Of a stretch of 41,715 bases of DNA, positions 1 through 7,716 are shown in pieces. The stretch comes from CAYLPT01 sp964385645 (GTDB lineage Bacteria > Armatimonadota > Hebobacteria > Hebobacterales > Hebobacteraceae). Numbering within the stretch: position 1 is the stretch's first letter; each line of letters starts with the position of its first letter. A model generated the notes under the pieces. The model made no database searches. It had not been told where the DNA came from and was given only the letters and a program-made list of their open reading frames with translations. The DNA lies in the NCBI GenBank assembly GCA_964385645.1, contig CAYLPT010000058.1:1-41715 (forward strand), read 5' to 3'. The position numbers and the translations under genes were made by a program.

Positions 1-1
1 G

Positions 2-1723
2 CCGAGGGGAGGGCCCTGTGGGGTGGAGTACGACGCGGTGCGGGGCTGGTACCGGGTGGAGCTGGAGGGGATGGCGAGCGCGGGGGAGCACAACGAGACG
101 CTGAGGAGCGCAACGGTCAGACTCACCAACCCTGGGCGGGAGCCGGCAGCGGTGCGGCTGCTGTTCGAGCAGTCGGCGTCGGCGATGCATATTCCTGGGG
201 TGGCGGAGATCACGGGGGTGTCGGTGCTGCTGCGCGACGGGGATGGGTTCCCGCTGGGGCTGCCGGTGCAGATCAGCAAGAACTGGCACCGACAGCCGCA
301 GCTGGACCTGCGGTATCAGGGGGTCTGGCTGCACGCGTTCACGCTGCTGCGGGTGCCGGCGCACTCGCGGGTGGAGCTGGAGCTAGTGGTGGCCCACGCG
401 CACTGGGGCGGCGTGCCGGCAGCCTCCCATGCCCAGCTCTCCCTCATCGGCTGGGGCGGCAATCAGCTCTGGGACCAGTCCGCCATCGGGGCGTGGGGAG
501 AGAGCATCTGCTATGAGCCCGACCAGGTGCAGGCGGAGGCCGCGGTGCTGGATGTGCGGCCGCTGATGGTGTGGGGGTGGGGGCGAAAGCGGTGGCACTG
601 GACGAACAACGTGGGTGGCGGAGACTTCTTCCGGTGCTTCGACGCAGACGGCGCGCGCCAGTACCCGGCGCGGATGAGAACGGCCTACCACCGCAACTGC
701 CCGAACCTGACCGAGGTGAGCTACGCGGGCCAGACCTACGGCGGCAAGCTCGAGCACCGCGCGACGGTGAGCATCCACCGCACGGACGACATCGTGCGCG
801 GCATCTACCGGCTTCGGCTGGACGTCGTGGAGCCCGCCGACGTCTCCCGCTTCGTCATCCTTCAGATCGGCGCTGACACCTACAGCTACACAGGCGAGCG
901 GAGGATCGCGATGGGCGACGAGCGGGGAGTGGTCCGCGAGTGGCAGACCCAGTGGGGAGGCGACAGATACCGGACCGACCCGATGGAGTGCCGCGGGCGG
1001 CTCCCGTGGATCTCACTTCACGAGGCCGTCGTGCAGGGCGATGCGAGGAACGGCGCCTGGGCCAACCGCGGCCTGGTGATCAGGCACTGGGAGGCGGTCC
1101 TTGGCGGAGAGAGGGCGCTTCCCTGGATTGCTGAGCGCGGCGTGCGGGCGCGCGGGGAGGACACCTCGGTCCTGGACATCCTGCCCCCACCTGGCCTCAC
1201 GCGCCTGCTGCCTGGCGACTACGTGGAGGCGACCATCGAGCATCTCGTCGTTCCCCAGTACGCTGGCGACTATTACGGGCCGAACAGGAACCTCCGCGCG
1301 GCGCTGGAGCGACATGAGAACACGTGGCGGATGGTACACCGGGAGGCGGTCGGCAATGACCTCGAGGTCGCGGTGTCCCAGGGCGCCCTGCTGTCGGTGA
1401 GGCCGACGGCGGTTCGCGCCCTCGGCGACCGGGCGGAGTTCGCGATCACGGGGGGCTTGGGGTATGTCCCTATCACGATCGCGGGGCTGTCGGGCTACCG
1501 CGAGCCAGTGCTGGAGATGCGGGAGGGCGGGGGGCGCTGGCGCCTGGTGGACCAGTCGGTGCACGGGCGGGACTTCTGGCAGGCCGACTATGACCCCAGC
1601 GCAGGCGCCTGGGACATCACCTACACCGTCCCGCTGGACTCGCCGGAGGACGCCAGGGTAAGGCGGGAATTCCGGTTCCGGCTGGAGGGAGGCCAGGCTT
1701 CCGCGCCGAAGCCGCACCCATGA
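2..1723 (+). CDS. Large beta-rich protein of unknown function, 5' end outside window
   Basis: The frame is open from the window edge with no stop, so the true start is probably upstream; a GTG at 23 is the first start codon visible. The 573 visible residues are rich in Trp, Tyr, Gly and beta-type segments, such as the RKRWHWTNN stretch and a C-terminal region reading like an immunoglobulin-type or jellyroll domain (last 110 residues). No signal peptide can be judged because the N-terminus is missing. I do not recognise the family. The stop overlaps the first possible ATG of the next gene (ATGA), and the likely start of that gene is 26 bases further on, so the two are probably co-transcribed. 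As the neighbour is a putative glycoside hydrolase, a role in carbohydrate binding or cleavage is a reasonable guess, but only that. Confidence 0.85.
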   Translation, partial: PRGGPCGVEYDAVRGWYRVELEGMASAGEHNETLRSATVRLTNPGREPAAVRLLFEQSASAMHIPGVAEITGVSVLLRDGDGFPLGLPVQISKNWHRQPQLDLRYQGVWLHAFTLLRVPAHSRVELELVVAHAHWGGVPAASHAQLSLIGWGGNQLWDQSAIGAWGESICYEPDQVQAEAAVLDVRPLMVWGWGRKRWHWTNNVGGGDFFRCFDADGARQYPARMRTAYHRNCPNLTEVSYAGQTYGGKLEHRATVSIHRTDDIVRGIYRLRLDVVEPADVSRFVILQIGADTYSYTGERRIAMGDERGVVREWQTQWGGDRYRTDPMECRGRLPWISLHEAVVQGDARNGAWANRGLVIRHWEAVLGGERALPWIAERGVRARGEDTSVLDILPPPGLTRLLPGDYVEATIEHLVVPQYAGDYYGPNRNLRAALERHENTWRMVHREAVGNDLEVAVSQGALLSVRPTAVRALGDRAEFAITGGLGYVPITIAGLSGYREPVLEMREGGGRWRLVDQSVHGRDFWQADYDPSAGAWDITYTVPLDSPEDARVRREFRFRLEGGQASAPKPHP

Positions 1724-1749
1724 TGCAGACTGCCGATCAGGGAGGCGCC

Positions 1750-2937
1750 ATGTCCACTGCCGCCACGACGCCGTCGTTTCCGAGGATTGCCAGCATCTAT
1801 GGGGCCGGCATCGGCCCGGATGCGACGGAGGTGGAGCTGCGCCTGGCGGCGCGTTATGACCTGCTGATCGGCGGCCTGCGCGTGCCCGACGACAAGCAAG
1901 CGATCTCCCGGCTGAACGACAAGCTCAGTCGGCTGAGGGAGTTGAACCCGGGGATCGTGGTGCTGCACTTCGCGGCGAGCGCGCCCTACTGGACTGCCGG
2001 CGATGCGGGCCTGCCCGAGAGCGCGTATCTCCACACGACAGAGGGCGAGCGGATCGCTGGCTGGCCGGGCACGCAGATGCTGAACCTGTCGCGCCCGGAG
2101 GCCGTCGAGGCCCTCGCCCGCGCGGTGATCGAGCGCAGCGCGCCCCTCGCGCTCGACGGGGTGTTCGTTGACTGCATGGGGGCCGGATTCGACTGGTGGG
2201 CGGTCGAGATCGAGTCCGGCAAGGAGGTCGCCATTGACGCCGACGGCGATGGCCGCCCAGACGAGGGCGCCGCCCTCGACGCGGCCTGGACCGAGGGGAA
2301 ACGGGCGCTCCTCGAGCAGCTCCGCCGGCAGCTCGGCGAACAGGCCATCATCATGGTGAACGCGCAGATGGGTCGGGAGTACGCGCTGCCCTACATCAAC
2401 GGCAACTACTATGAGGACTACGTGGACTACGCGATAGACGAGCGGATGCGCTGGGCCAGGGTGCTGAAGCTGTACCTGGATGACTGCGCGCTCCCGCACA
2501 CGCCCACCTGCACCACCATCAACGCCTCGACCGGCATCTGGCCGGAGTACAACGCCCCCCAGCGTCTGCCCTACGACGAGTGCTGCGACCTGCTCGAAGA
2601 GGGCTATGCGCACCTCCAGCGGATGCGCTTCGGGCTGGCCACCGCGCTCATGGGCGACGGCTACTATGGCTTCGACCTGAACACGCGCTGGCGCGGTCAG
2701 CACTGGTGGTACGCGGAGTTCGACGCGCCCCTGGGCCGGGCCCTCGGGCCGGCCGAAGAGGCCGGGGATGGGACCTGGCGCCGGAGCTTCGAGGGCGGGC
2801 TCGTGGTGGTGAACCCGCTGCCCAAGCGCGTGCATCTGGAGTTCGACCAGCGCCGCCGCGACTACACCACAGGCTGGGCCGGCACACGCGCCGTCATCCC
2901 CGCCCGCGACGGCCGCATATACGTGCCCGTGGGATGA
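1750..2937 (+). CDS. Putative glycoside hydrolase, GHL15-like TIM barrel, cytoplasmic
   Basis: This 395-residue protein resembles the hypothetical glycosyl hydrolase family GHL15, predicted TIM-barrel enzymes. Candidate acidic residues lie in DGVFVDCMGAGFDWW, a barrel strand end, and in NGNYYEDYVDY. The ATG at 1750 is chosen because GGGAGG lies 5 bases upstream; earlier ATGs at 1720 and 1723 lack such a site. With this start there is no signal peptide, so it should act in the cytoplasm, unlike its secreted paralogue at 30658. The two share FPRIA.(I/V)YG near the N-terminus, RIxGWPGT, LQRMRFGL.TALMGDGYY.FD and TRWRGQ.WWY. It ends where the paralogue goes on into an extra beta domain. The substrate cannot be read from the sequence. 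Confidence 0.88.
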   Translation: MSTAATTPSFPRIASIYGAGIGPDATEVELRLAARYDLLIGGLRVPDDKQAISRLNDKLSRLRELNPGIVVLHFAASAPYWTAGDAGLPESAYLHTTEGERIAGWPGTQMLNLSRPEAVEALARAVIERSAPLALDGVFVDCMGAGFDWWAVEIESGKEVAIDADGDGRPDEGAALDAAWTEGKRALLEQLRRQLGEQAIIMVNAQMGREYALPYINGNYYEDYVDYAIDERMRWARVLKLYLDDCALPHTPTCTTINASTGIWPEYNAPQRLPYDECCDLLEEGYAHLQRMRFGLATALMGDGYYGFDLNTRWRGQHWWYAEFDAPLGRALGPAEEAGDGTWRRSFEGGLVVVNPLPKRVHLEFDQRRRDYTTGWAGTRAVIPARDGRIYVPVG

Positions 2938-3061
2938 CGCGGGCGGGCCGGCGCGGCCGCTCGCCTGCTCCGCTTGCGAGGCAACAGGCCTCATGCTGCC
3001 ACCCAGCCTGATCGGGCCCCATGGGGAGAGCCCGGAGTGCACGCCTGAAAGGAGTAGAGCA

Positions 3062-4042
3062 GTGAGTCGCCGCAGGGATGGACCGCGGCGCGCGGCCGTC
3101 GGGATGTGCTCGCTGGACCTTGCGGGAGCAGCCACCCCTGATGAGCTGCTCGCCCGCAACCTCACGGTGATTGACCACATGGCCGAGAGCGCGGCCCAAC
3201 AGGGGCTGCCGCTCGACCTCGCGGTCCTGCCCGAATCCTCCTTCCAGTTCGTCCAGGGCCGCGTCGAGGAGGTGGCCGAGCCCCTCGAGGGCCGGGTCGT
3301 CACCGCGGTGGCTGAGAAGGCGCGCCAGCACCGCACCTATGCGACGGCCCCGGTGCTGCTCCGCCGGGAGGGCCGTGTCTACAACTCCGTCGTCCTCCTC
3401 GACCGCCAGGGCGAGCCCGTCGGCGTGTACGACAAGGTGTTCCCGGTGATGATGACCGACGGATCGCTCGAGTACGGCGTCACGCCCGGCCGCGAGTTCC
3501 CCGTGTTCGATCTGGACTTCGGCCGCGTGGGGGTTCAGATCTGCTGGGACATCGCCTTCGCGGCGGGCTGGCAGGCCCTCGCCGACCAGGACGCGGAGCT
3601 CGTGCTCTTCTGCACCGACCCGGCATCGCCGGTGGCCCTCAGGGGCCGCGCCTGGGAGCACGACTACTACATCGCCGCCTCCACCCTCCACCCGCCCGCG
3701 ATGACCGTGGATCCGCTCGGCCGCGTGCTAGGCCGGACCTCCGAGTACGGCGAGGTCCTCGTGCTCGCCCTCGACCTCGACTTCCGGGTCCTGCACTCCA
3801 ACTGCCTCTGGGAGTGGCCGGAGTCCCGCCGCAGCAAGTACGCCGGCCGCATCAACCTCGAGTGGGATGACGACGCCCAGGAGTACCTCGTGACCTCGAA
3901 CGACCCCAGCCTGCCGGTGCGCCGCTTCCTCGAGGCGGAGGGGCTGCTCACCGGCCGGCAGCGCAACGCGCGCAACGCCGAGCTTCAGCTCGCGGCCCGG
4001 CCCGGTCCCCCCGTGATGCCGAGGCCGGTCCCGCGGGAGTAG
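3062..4042 (+). CDS. Nitrilase-superfamily carbon-nitrogen hydrolase
   Basis: The 326-residue protein has the three catalytic landmarks of the nitrilase superfamily: Glu58 in LPESSF, Lys125 in YDKVFPV and Cys161 in GVQICWD. These enzymes hydrolyse amides, nitriles or carbamoyl groups through a cysteine thioester. The GTG at 3062 is the best start, since AAAGGAG lies 7 bases upstream; the frame is open further up to 2993, but there the protein would carry a non-homologous leader. No signal peptide is seen, so it is cytoplasmic. It follows two putative sugar-enzyme genes on the same strand after a 124-base gap. Removal of an amide from a modified sugar would fit that context, but the substrate is unknown. 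It converges on the next gene with only 12 bases between stops. Confidence 0.92.
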   Translation: MSRRRDGPRRAAVGMCSLDLAGAATPDELLARNLTVIDHMAESAAQQGLPLDLAVLPESSFQFVQGRVEEVAEPLEGRVVTAVAEKARQHRTYATAPVLLRREGRVYNSVVLLDRQGEPVGVYDKVFPVMMTDGSLEYGVTPGREFPVFDLDFGRVGVQICWDIAFAAGWQALADQDAELVLFCTDPASPVALRGRAWEHDYYIAASTLHPPAMTVDPLGRVLGRTSEYGEVLVLALDLDFRVLHSNCLWEWPESRRSKYAGRINLEWDDDAQEYLVTSNDPSLPVRRFLEAEGLLTGRQRNARNAELQLAARPGPPVMPRPVPRE

Positions 4043-4054
4043 TCGCGGCGGCGG

Positions 4055-5134
4055 TCACCGCGGGCCGGGCATCTGCGGGCCGATGTACGAGGTGGCGACC
4101 ACCACATCGTCATACCACAGCGTCTGGTCCGGCTCAACCCTGCTCGAGTAGGAGCTGAGTATCACCTGGTTGATCTTCAGCTCCTCCACGCTTCGCAGCC
4201 GCAGGTTGCCGAAGTCGCCAGCCAGCTTGCCGTCCACCCAGAAAGCGATCCGCCCATCCCGGCGGCCGGGCGTGTTCACCTTCACCATCAGCTCGTAGCA
4301 GTGCCACCGGCCCCGCTCGGCGATGAGATGGGGCCGCGGGACGAAGTGCTCGGCGAACAGCCACGCGTTCTCGGGCGGGTACACCTCCCCCGTGGGGAAG
4401 AAGAGGTCTCCCCACTCACGCGCCTGGTCCATGTGGTAGCAGTAGATGTTCATGTACCCCGGTGGGTGAGGGGCCTCCCGCGCCCAGGGCGGGATAGCGT
4501 CCAGGAGCGCGGTGAAGTGGTTGGCGCCGTCGGGACGCACGCCAGTGGAGCTCCCGATGGTCACCCCGGGCGCGGCGCCGAGGAGGGCCATGCCGGTGTG
4601 GTGGCAGCCAGGGAAGCGTTCAGCATACTTCATGTAGTAGCGCACGTGCAGGACCTCGAATCCCTCCGCGAACCGCCTGTCGGCCCCGTGGCTGCGGGGA
4701 TGGTCGTGCGTGATCTCGACGGCCTGCCTTCCGCTGTGGACGTTGCTCGGATCTCGGGTGATGCGCACCGTTCCCCAGGCGTTGTCCCACCTCTTGCCGG
4801 GCTGCGCCTCGAAGCTCCCGGCCATGACGTCGGCCTCGATGTCCTCGAAGCCGTCGGCGAAGACGACGGCAGGATCCTTCTCGATCCCGGCGTCCCCAGG
4901 GTACCGCGCCGCCAGGCCATATCCCTCCGGGAGCTCACACAGCATCGCTCCTGCCTCCTCTCGCTTGCCGAAGCTCGCCAGAAGCGCGAGCCCGAGCGCG
5001 CAGGCCGCCAGGGCGCGGAGCGCGCCGCGCGTGCGCGTCACCCGCCGCCGCGCCGCGATCCGCCCGCTCTCCCGCCAGCATCTGATCGGGCTGAGCTGTG
5101 TCTGCATGTGGCCCCCGATCCTTCCGGCCGGCAT
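4055..5134 (-). CDS. Secreted concanavalin-like jellyroll protein, polysaccharide-lyase-like
   Basis: About 359 residues. After an Arg-rich N-terminus comes a hydrophobic stretch (ALRALAACALGLALLASFG) that looks like a signal peptide or lipid-free anchor. The mature part reads like a beta-jellyroll: FADGFEDIEADV near the start, then VRYYMKYAERFPGCHH, and a C-terminal half with WHCYELMVKVNTPG, GRIAFWVDGKLAGD and WYDDVVVATSYIGP. This pattern occurs in alginate-lyase-like and other polysaccharide-binding jellyroll proteins, notably PL14-like ones, and suggests a glycan lyase or binding protein at the cell surface. ATG 5134 has AGGGAAGG close upstream; GTG 5152 and ATG 5107 are alternatives. It appears to be a single-gene unit. 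Confidence 0.85.
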   Translation of the reverse strand: MPAGRIGGHMQTQLSPIRCWRESGRIAARRRVTRTRGALRALAACALGLALLASFGKREEAGAMLCELPEGYGLAARYPGDAGIEKDPAVVFADGFEDIEADVMAGSFEAQPGKRWDNAWGTVRITRDPSNVHSGRQAVEITHDHPRSHGADRRFAEGFEVLHVRYYMKYAERFPGCHHTGMALLGAAPGVTIGSSTGVRPDGANHFTALLDAIPPWAREAPHPPGYMNIYCYHMDQAREWGDLFFPTGEVYPPENAWLFAEHFVPRPHLIAERGRWHCYELMVKVNTPGRRDGRIAFWVDGKLAGDFGNLRLRSVEELKINQVILSSYSSRVEPDQTLWYDDVVVATSYIGPQMPGPR

Positions 5135-5229
5135 GTCCCTTCCCTGCGGCACCCCGAAGTCTGCCGCACAATGGCTGTGAAGTCAGGGCCCGCTGTGGGG
5201 GCGCCTGAACGGCGCCACCGCTCAGCGCC

Positions 5230-5258
5230 TTGACTCCTTCGCCGCGGGGGCGTATCCT
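5230..5258 (+). promoter_or_regulatory. Sigma70-like promoter TTGACT-N17-TATCCT
   Basis: TTGACT at 5230-5235 and TATCCT at 5253-5258 are separated by exactly 17 bases in DNA that is otherwise strongly GC-rich. No intact gene follows within 600 bases; the next features are the RHS relic and the gene at 5866. It may be a leftover promoter of the decayed gene. It is predicted from sequence match only. Confidence 0.4.
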
Positions 5259-5334
5259 CATTCCGATTGATGGACCGCAGGGCGGGCATACCGTTCAAGT
5301 AGGGCGGCCCATGCGCCCGGTTCGAGTGGGGCAC

Positions 5335-5810
5335 AAGCCAAGCCTGTCGGGCGGCGCCGCGGCTCGCTGGTCCGGTGCGGGCGGCCAGTCGGCCAGCTTC
5401 GCCTACGACGGGGCGGGGAACATGACGAGCGTGTCCGGATCGCTGTTCGGGAGCTGGTCGCTGGCCTATGACGATGAGAGCCGCCTCACCTCGCTCACCT
5501 AGCCCAGCGGCGGCGGCAGCGTGACCGACCTCTACTACTACAACGCCCTGGGCCAGCGCATGCGGGCGCGCCTGGGCGGCACCTGGTGGCGCTATGTCTA
5601 CAACGGCGAGCGGGTGCTGGAGGAGACCAACGACTCCGGGGGGCCGCTGGCGAGGCACACCGCGGTGTCTGGGGGCCGAGATCTGCCGTCCCGGGCGAGG
5701 TGAGCATCAGGCGGTCCGGAACAACGCCTTCACCGCCGCCCGGAACGGGTCACTTGAGGGCTGTCACCGAGGCGGGGACCACTTCGCTGCTGCCTTGCGT
5801 CCCCGCGCTT
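5335..5810 (+). pseudogene. RHS/YD-repeat protein relic
   Basis: The frame starting before 5400 reads SASFAYDGAGNMTSVSG and LAYDDESRLTSLT, hits an in-frame TAG at 5500-5502, and goes on as VTDLYYYNALGQRMRARLGG and WRYVYNGERVLEETNDSG before stopping at 5701-5703. These are typical YD repeats of the RHS family (large surface or toxin-delivery proteins). After about 5660 the RHS-like signal seems to shift to another frame, where LRAVTEAG at about 5757-5780 looks like the usual G-S-V-R-A-V-T-D motif. With a stop codon, a probable frameshift and no N-terminal bulk, this is a decayed C-terminal fragment. Intact relatives normally exceed 1000 residues. The edges are approximate. Confidence 0.72.
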
Positions 5811-5865
5811 GACCGAATCGGCGCGGGTAGGCACGTTAGATGGCGGACTCTAGCAGGAGAGTAAG

Positions 5866-7659
5866 GTGAAGATAAGGGTCTGCCGGGGGTGGATGCTTGC
5901 CCGCCTTGGGGTCGGCCTCATCTCGCTGCTGGCAGGCCCCACGTGGGCCCAGCAGGCGCCGGGAGACAGGAGCCTGGTGAGAGCTGTGCAGGTGGTAGTG
6001 GAGGGCCCGGGCTCGCCGCTGGTGCGTCGGGCGGCCGAGCTGCTGTGCCGGCAGATCGAGCGGCGCTGCGGGGCCGCGATCTGCACCCGCGGCGAGGGCG
6101 AGGTGAAGGTCGTGCTTTCGGTGGAGCCCGGCCCCGGCGCGGAGGGGTTCTCCATTGAGGAAGCGTCCGACGGCGGGATCCACATCACCGGGCACGACGA
6201 GCGCGGCCTGCTCTATGGTGTTGGCAAGTTCCTGCGCGGCTCGCAGTTCGCCGATGGCGCCCTGCGGCCGGGCGCGTGGCGGGGATCCTCCGCGCCCGCG
6301 CGGCCGGTGCGAGGCATCTACTTCGGGGCCTTCACGGGCAATTACTACTGCGCGGCTCCGCTGGAGGAGATACGCGGCTATCTTGAGGACCTGGCGCTGT
6401 GGGGATGTAACAGCCTCACGGTCGTGCTTCCCCTGGTGCCGCCTGGGGCCGACCCGCAGCACCGAGGCGAGTGGTTCGCCCGACAGCGGGCGATCATGGA
6501 GGCCGGCCGCGAGCTGGGCCTGTCGGTGGGGGTGCTGATCATCGCCAACGGGGGGCCGGTGGTGCGCCCCGAGCTGCGCGCCAAGGGCCAGGGCCGGGGC
6601 GGGTTCGCGCCCGACTGGACGCTCTGCCCCAGCATCCCGGAGGCCTGGGACCTGCTGCTGGAGCAGTACCGGGAGGCCTTCGCGGCGCTCGCGGACCTGG
6701 AGCTCGGCCACCTCATCATCTGGCCCTATGACGGGGGCGGGTGCGACTGCGAGGACTGCCGGCCGTGGGGCAGCAACGGATTCCTGCGCATCGCCCGCGC
6801 GGAGGCCGACCTGTTCCGGGAGGTATTCCCGAAAGGCCAGATCGTCCTCTCCACCTGGTACTTCGACGAGGGCGAGTGGGCTGGGCTAGCGGAGCGCTTC
6901 GCCGGGGAGACCCCCTGGGCTGACTTCATCCTCGCCGACCACGCGCTGGGGCAGTTCCCGGCCTTCCTGCGGGAGCGGGGTGTGCCCGGGGGCTTGCCGC
7001 TGCTGGGCTTCCCGGAGATCAGCATGTGGGACGCCGGCGGCCTGGGGCCCTGGGGCGGATTCGGGGCCAACCCTGCGCCCGGGCTCCTACAGACCTGGTG
7101 GGAGCAGGCGAGAGCGGCGCTCTCCGGCGCGTATCCCTATTCGGAGGGCATCTTCGAGGACATCAACAAGGTGATCGCGCTCCAGCTCCTCTGGAGCCCG
7201 GAGCGCAGCGCTCTCGACATTGTGCGTGAGTACGCAGCCTTTGAGTTCTCGCCGGAGGTCGCCGACGAGGTGGTGGCCGCGGTGCAGATACTGGAGGCCA
7301 ACGGGCGCCGCGCGCTGCTGGGCCAGGAGACCGGGCGGTATGAACTCAGGGAGGACGCCGAGGGAGAGCTGCGGGGCGCCGTCCGCCTCGCCCAGGAGGA
7401 CGCCGGCGCCGAGCGCGCCTATGGACTGCTTGTCGGCGTGGACGCGAGGCTCTCCCAGTACGCGCGCAGCGCCTGGCGCTGGCGCATTCTCCTGCTGCGG
7501 GCCCTCATTGACCGCGAACTGGTGGCCCACGACGGCCTGCTGACGGCGGCCTGCGAGCAGGCCACCTGTGAGCTGGAGAGGATCTACCACGCGCAGGGCG
7601 CCCCGCCCACCGTCAGGCCGCCCCATATGGGATGGCTGCGGGCCGGGCCGGACCAGTAG
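5866..7659 (+). CDS. Secreted glycosidase-like protein, GH20/GH67-type N-domain plus barrel
   Basis: The GTG at 5866 has AGGAGA 5 bases upstream. Residues 1-28 form a signal peptide ending TWA-QQ. Residues about 38-130 look like the small domain 2 found before the barrels of GH20, GH67 and GH84 enzymes, with SPLVRRAAELLCRQIERR and the hallmark ITGHDERGLLYGVGKFLR. A TIM-barrel-like region follows from RPVRGIYFGAFTGNYY (about 148). A CxCxxC motif (Cys293, Cys295, Cys298) sits after the strand HLIIWPYDGG. The C-terminal 150 residues are helical. The likely role is hydrolysis of glycans containing hexosamine or uronic acid outside the cytoplasm, by fold analogy only. It converges on the gene at 7717. 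Confidence 0.88.
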   Translation: MKIRVCRGWMLARLGVGLISLLAGPTWAQQAPGDRSLVRAVQVVVEGPGSPLVRRAAELLCRQIERRCGAAICTRGEGEVKVVLSVEPGPGAEGFSIEEASDGGIHITGHDERGLLYGVGKFLRGSQFADGALRPGAWRGSSAPARPVRGIYFGAFTGNYYCAAPLEEIRGYLEDLALWGCNSLTVVLPLVPPGADPQHRGEWFARQRAIMEAGRELGLSVGVLIIANGGPVVRPELRAKGQGRGGFAPDWTLCPSIPEAWDLLLEQYREAFAALADLELGHLIIWPYDGGGCDCEDCRPWGSNGFLRIARAEADLFREVFPKGQIVLSTWYFDEGEWAGLAERFAGETPWADFILADHALGQFPAFLRERGVPGGLPLLGFPEISMWDAGGLGPWGGFGANPAPGLLQTWWEQARAALSGAYPYSEGIFEDINKVIALQLLWSPERSALDIVREYAAFEFSPEVADEVVAAVQILEANGRRALLGQETGRYELREDAEGELRGAVRLAQEDAGAERAYGLLVGVDARLSQYARSAWRWRILLLRALIDRELVAHDGLLTAACEQATCELERIYHAQGAPPTVRPPHMGWLRAGPDQ

Positions 7660-7670
7660 CTGCACAGCCC

Positions 7671-7716
7671 GCGCGGACGTGTATCCCGAGGGCCACGGCG
7701 CCGAGAGGGTCCGCGC
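7671..7716. terminator. Possible terminator stem between convergent genes
   Basis: GCGCGGAC (7671-7678) and GTCCGCGC (7709-7716) form a perfect 8-bp inverted repeat with a 30-base loop, filling most of the 57-base gap between two convergent stop codons. There is no U-tract and the loop is long, so function is uncertain. Confidence 0.3.

Noticed and set aside
1621..3336. Long minus-strand open frame opposite the GHL15-like and nitrilase genes
   Set aside because: It is low-complexity (Arg, Ala, Pro, Gly), antisense to two clear genes, and has no motif. Such shadows are common in GC-rich DNA.
4301..5233. 310-codon plus-strand frame opposite the jellyroll gene
   Set aside because: No domain and no ribosome site; the minus strand has a signal peptide and jellyroll motifs.
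5312..5333. GGTTCGAGT resembling a tRNA T-loop
   Set aside because: The flanking bases do not form the T-stem and no acceptor or anticodon arm is present.
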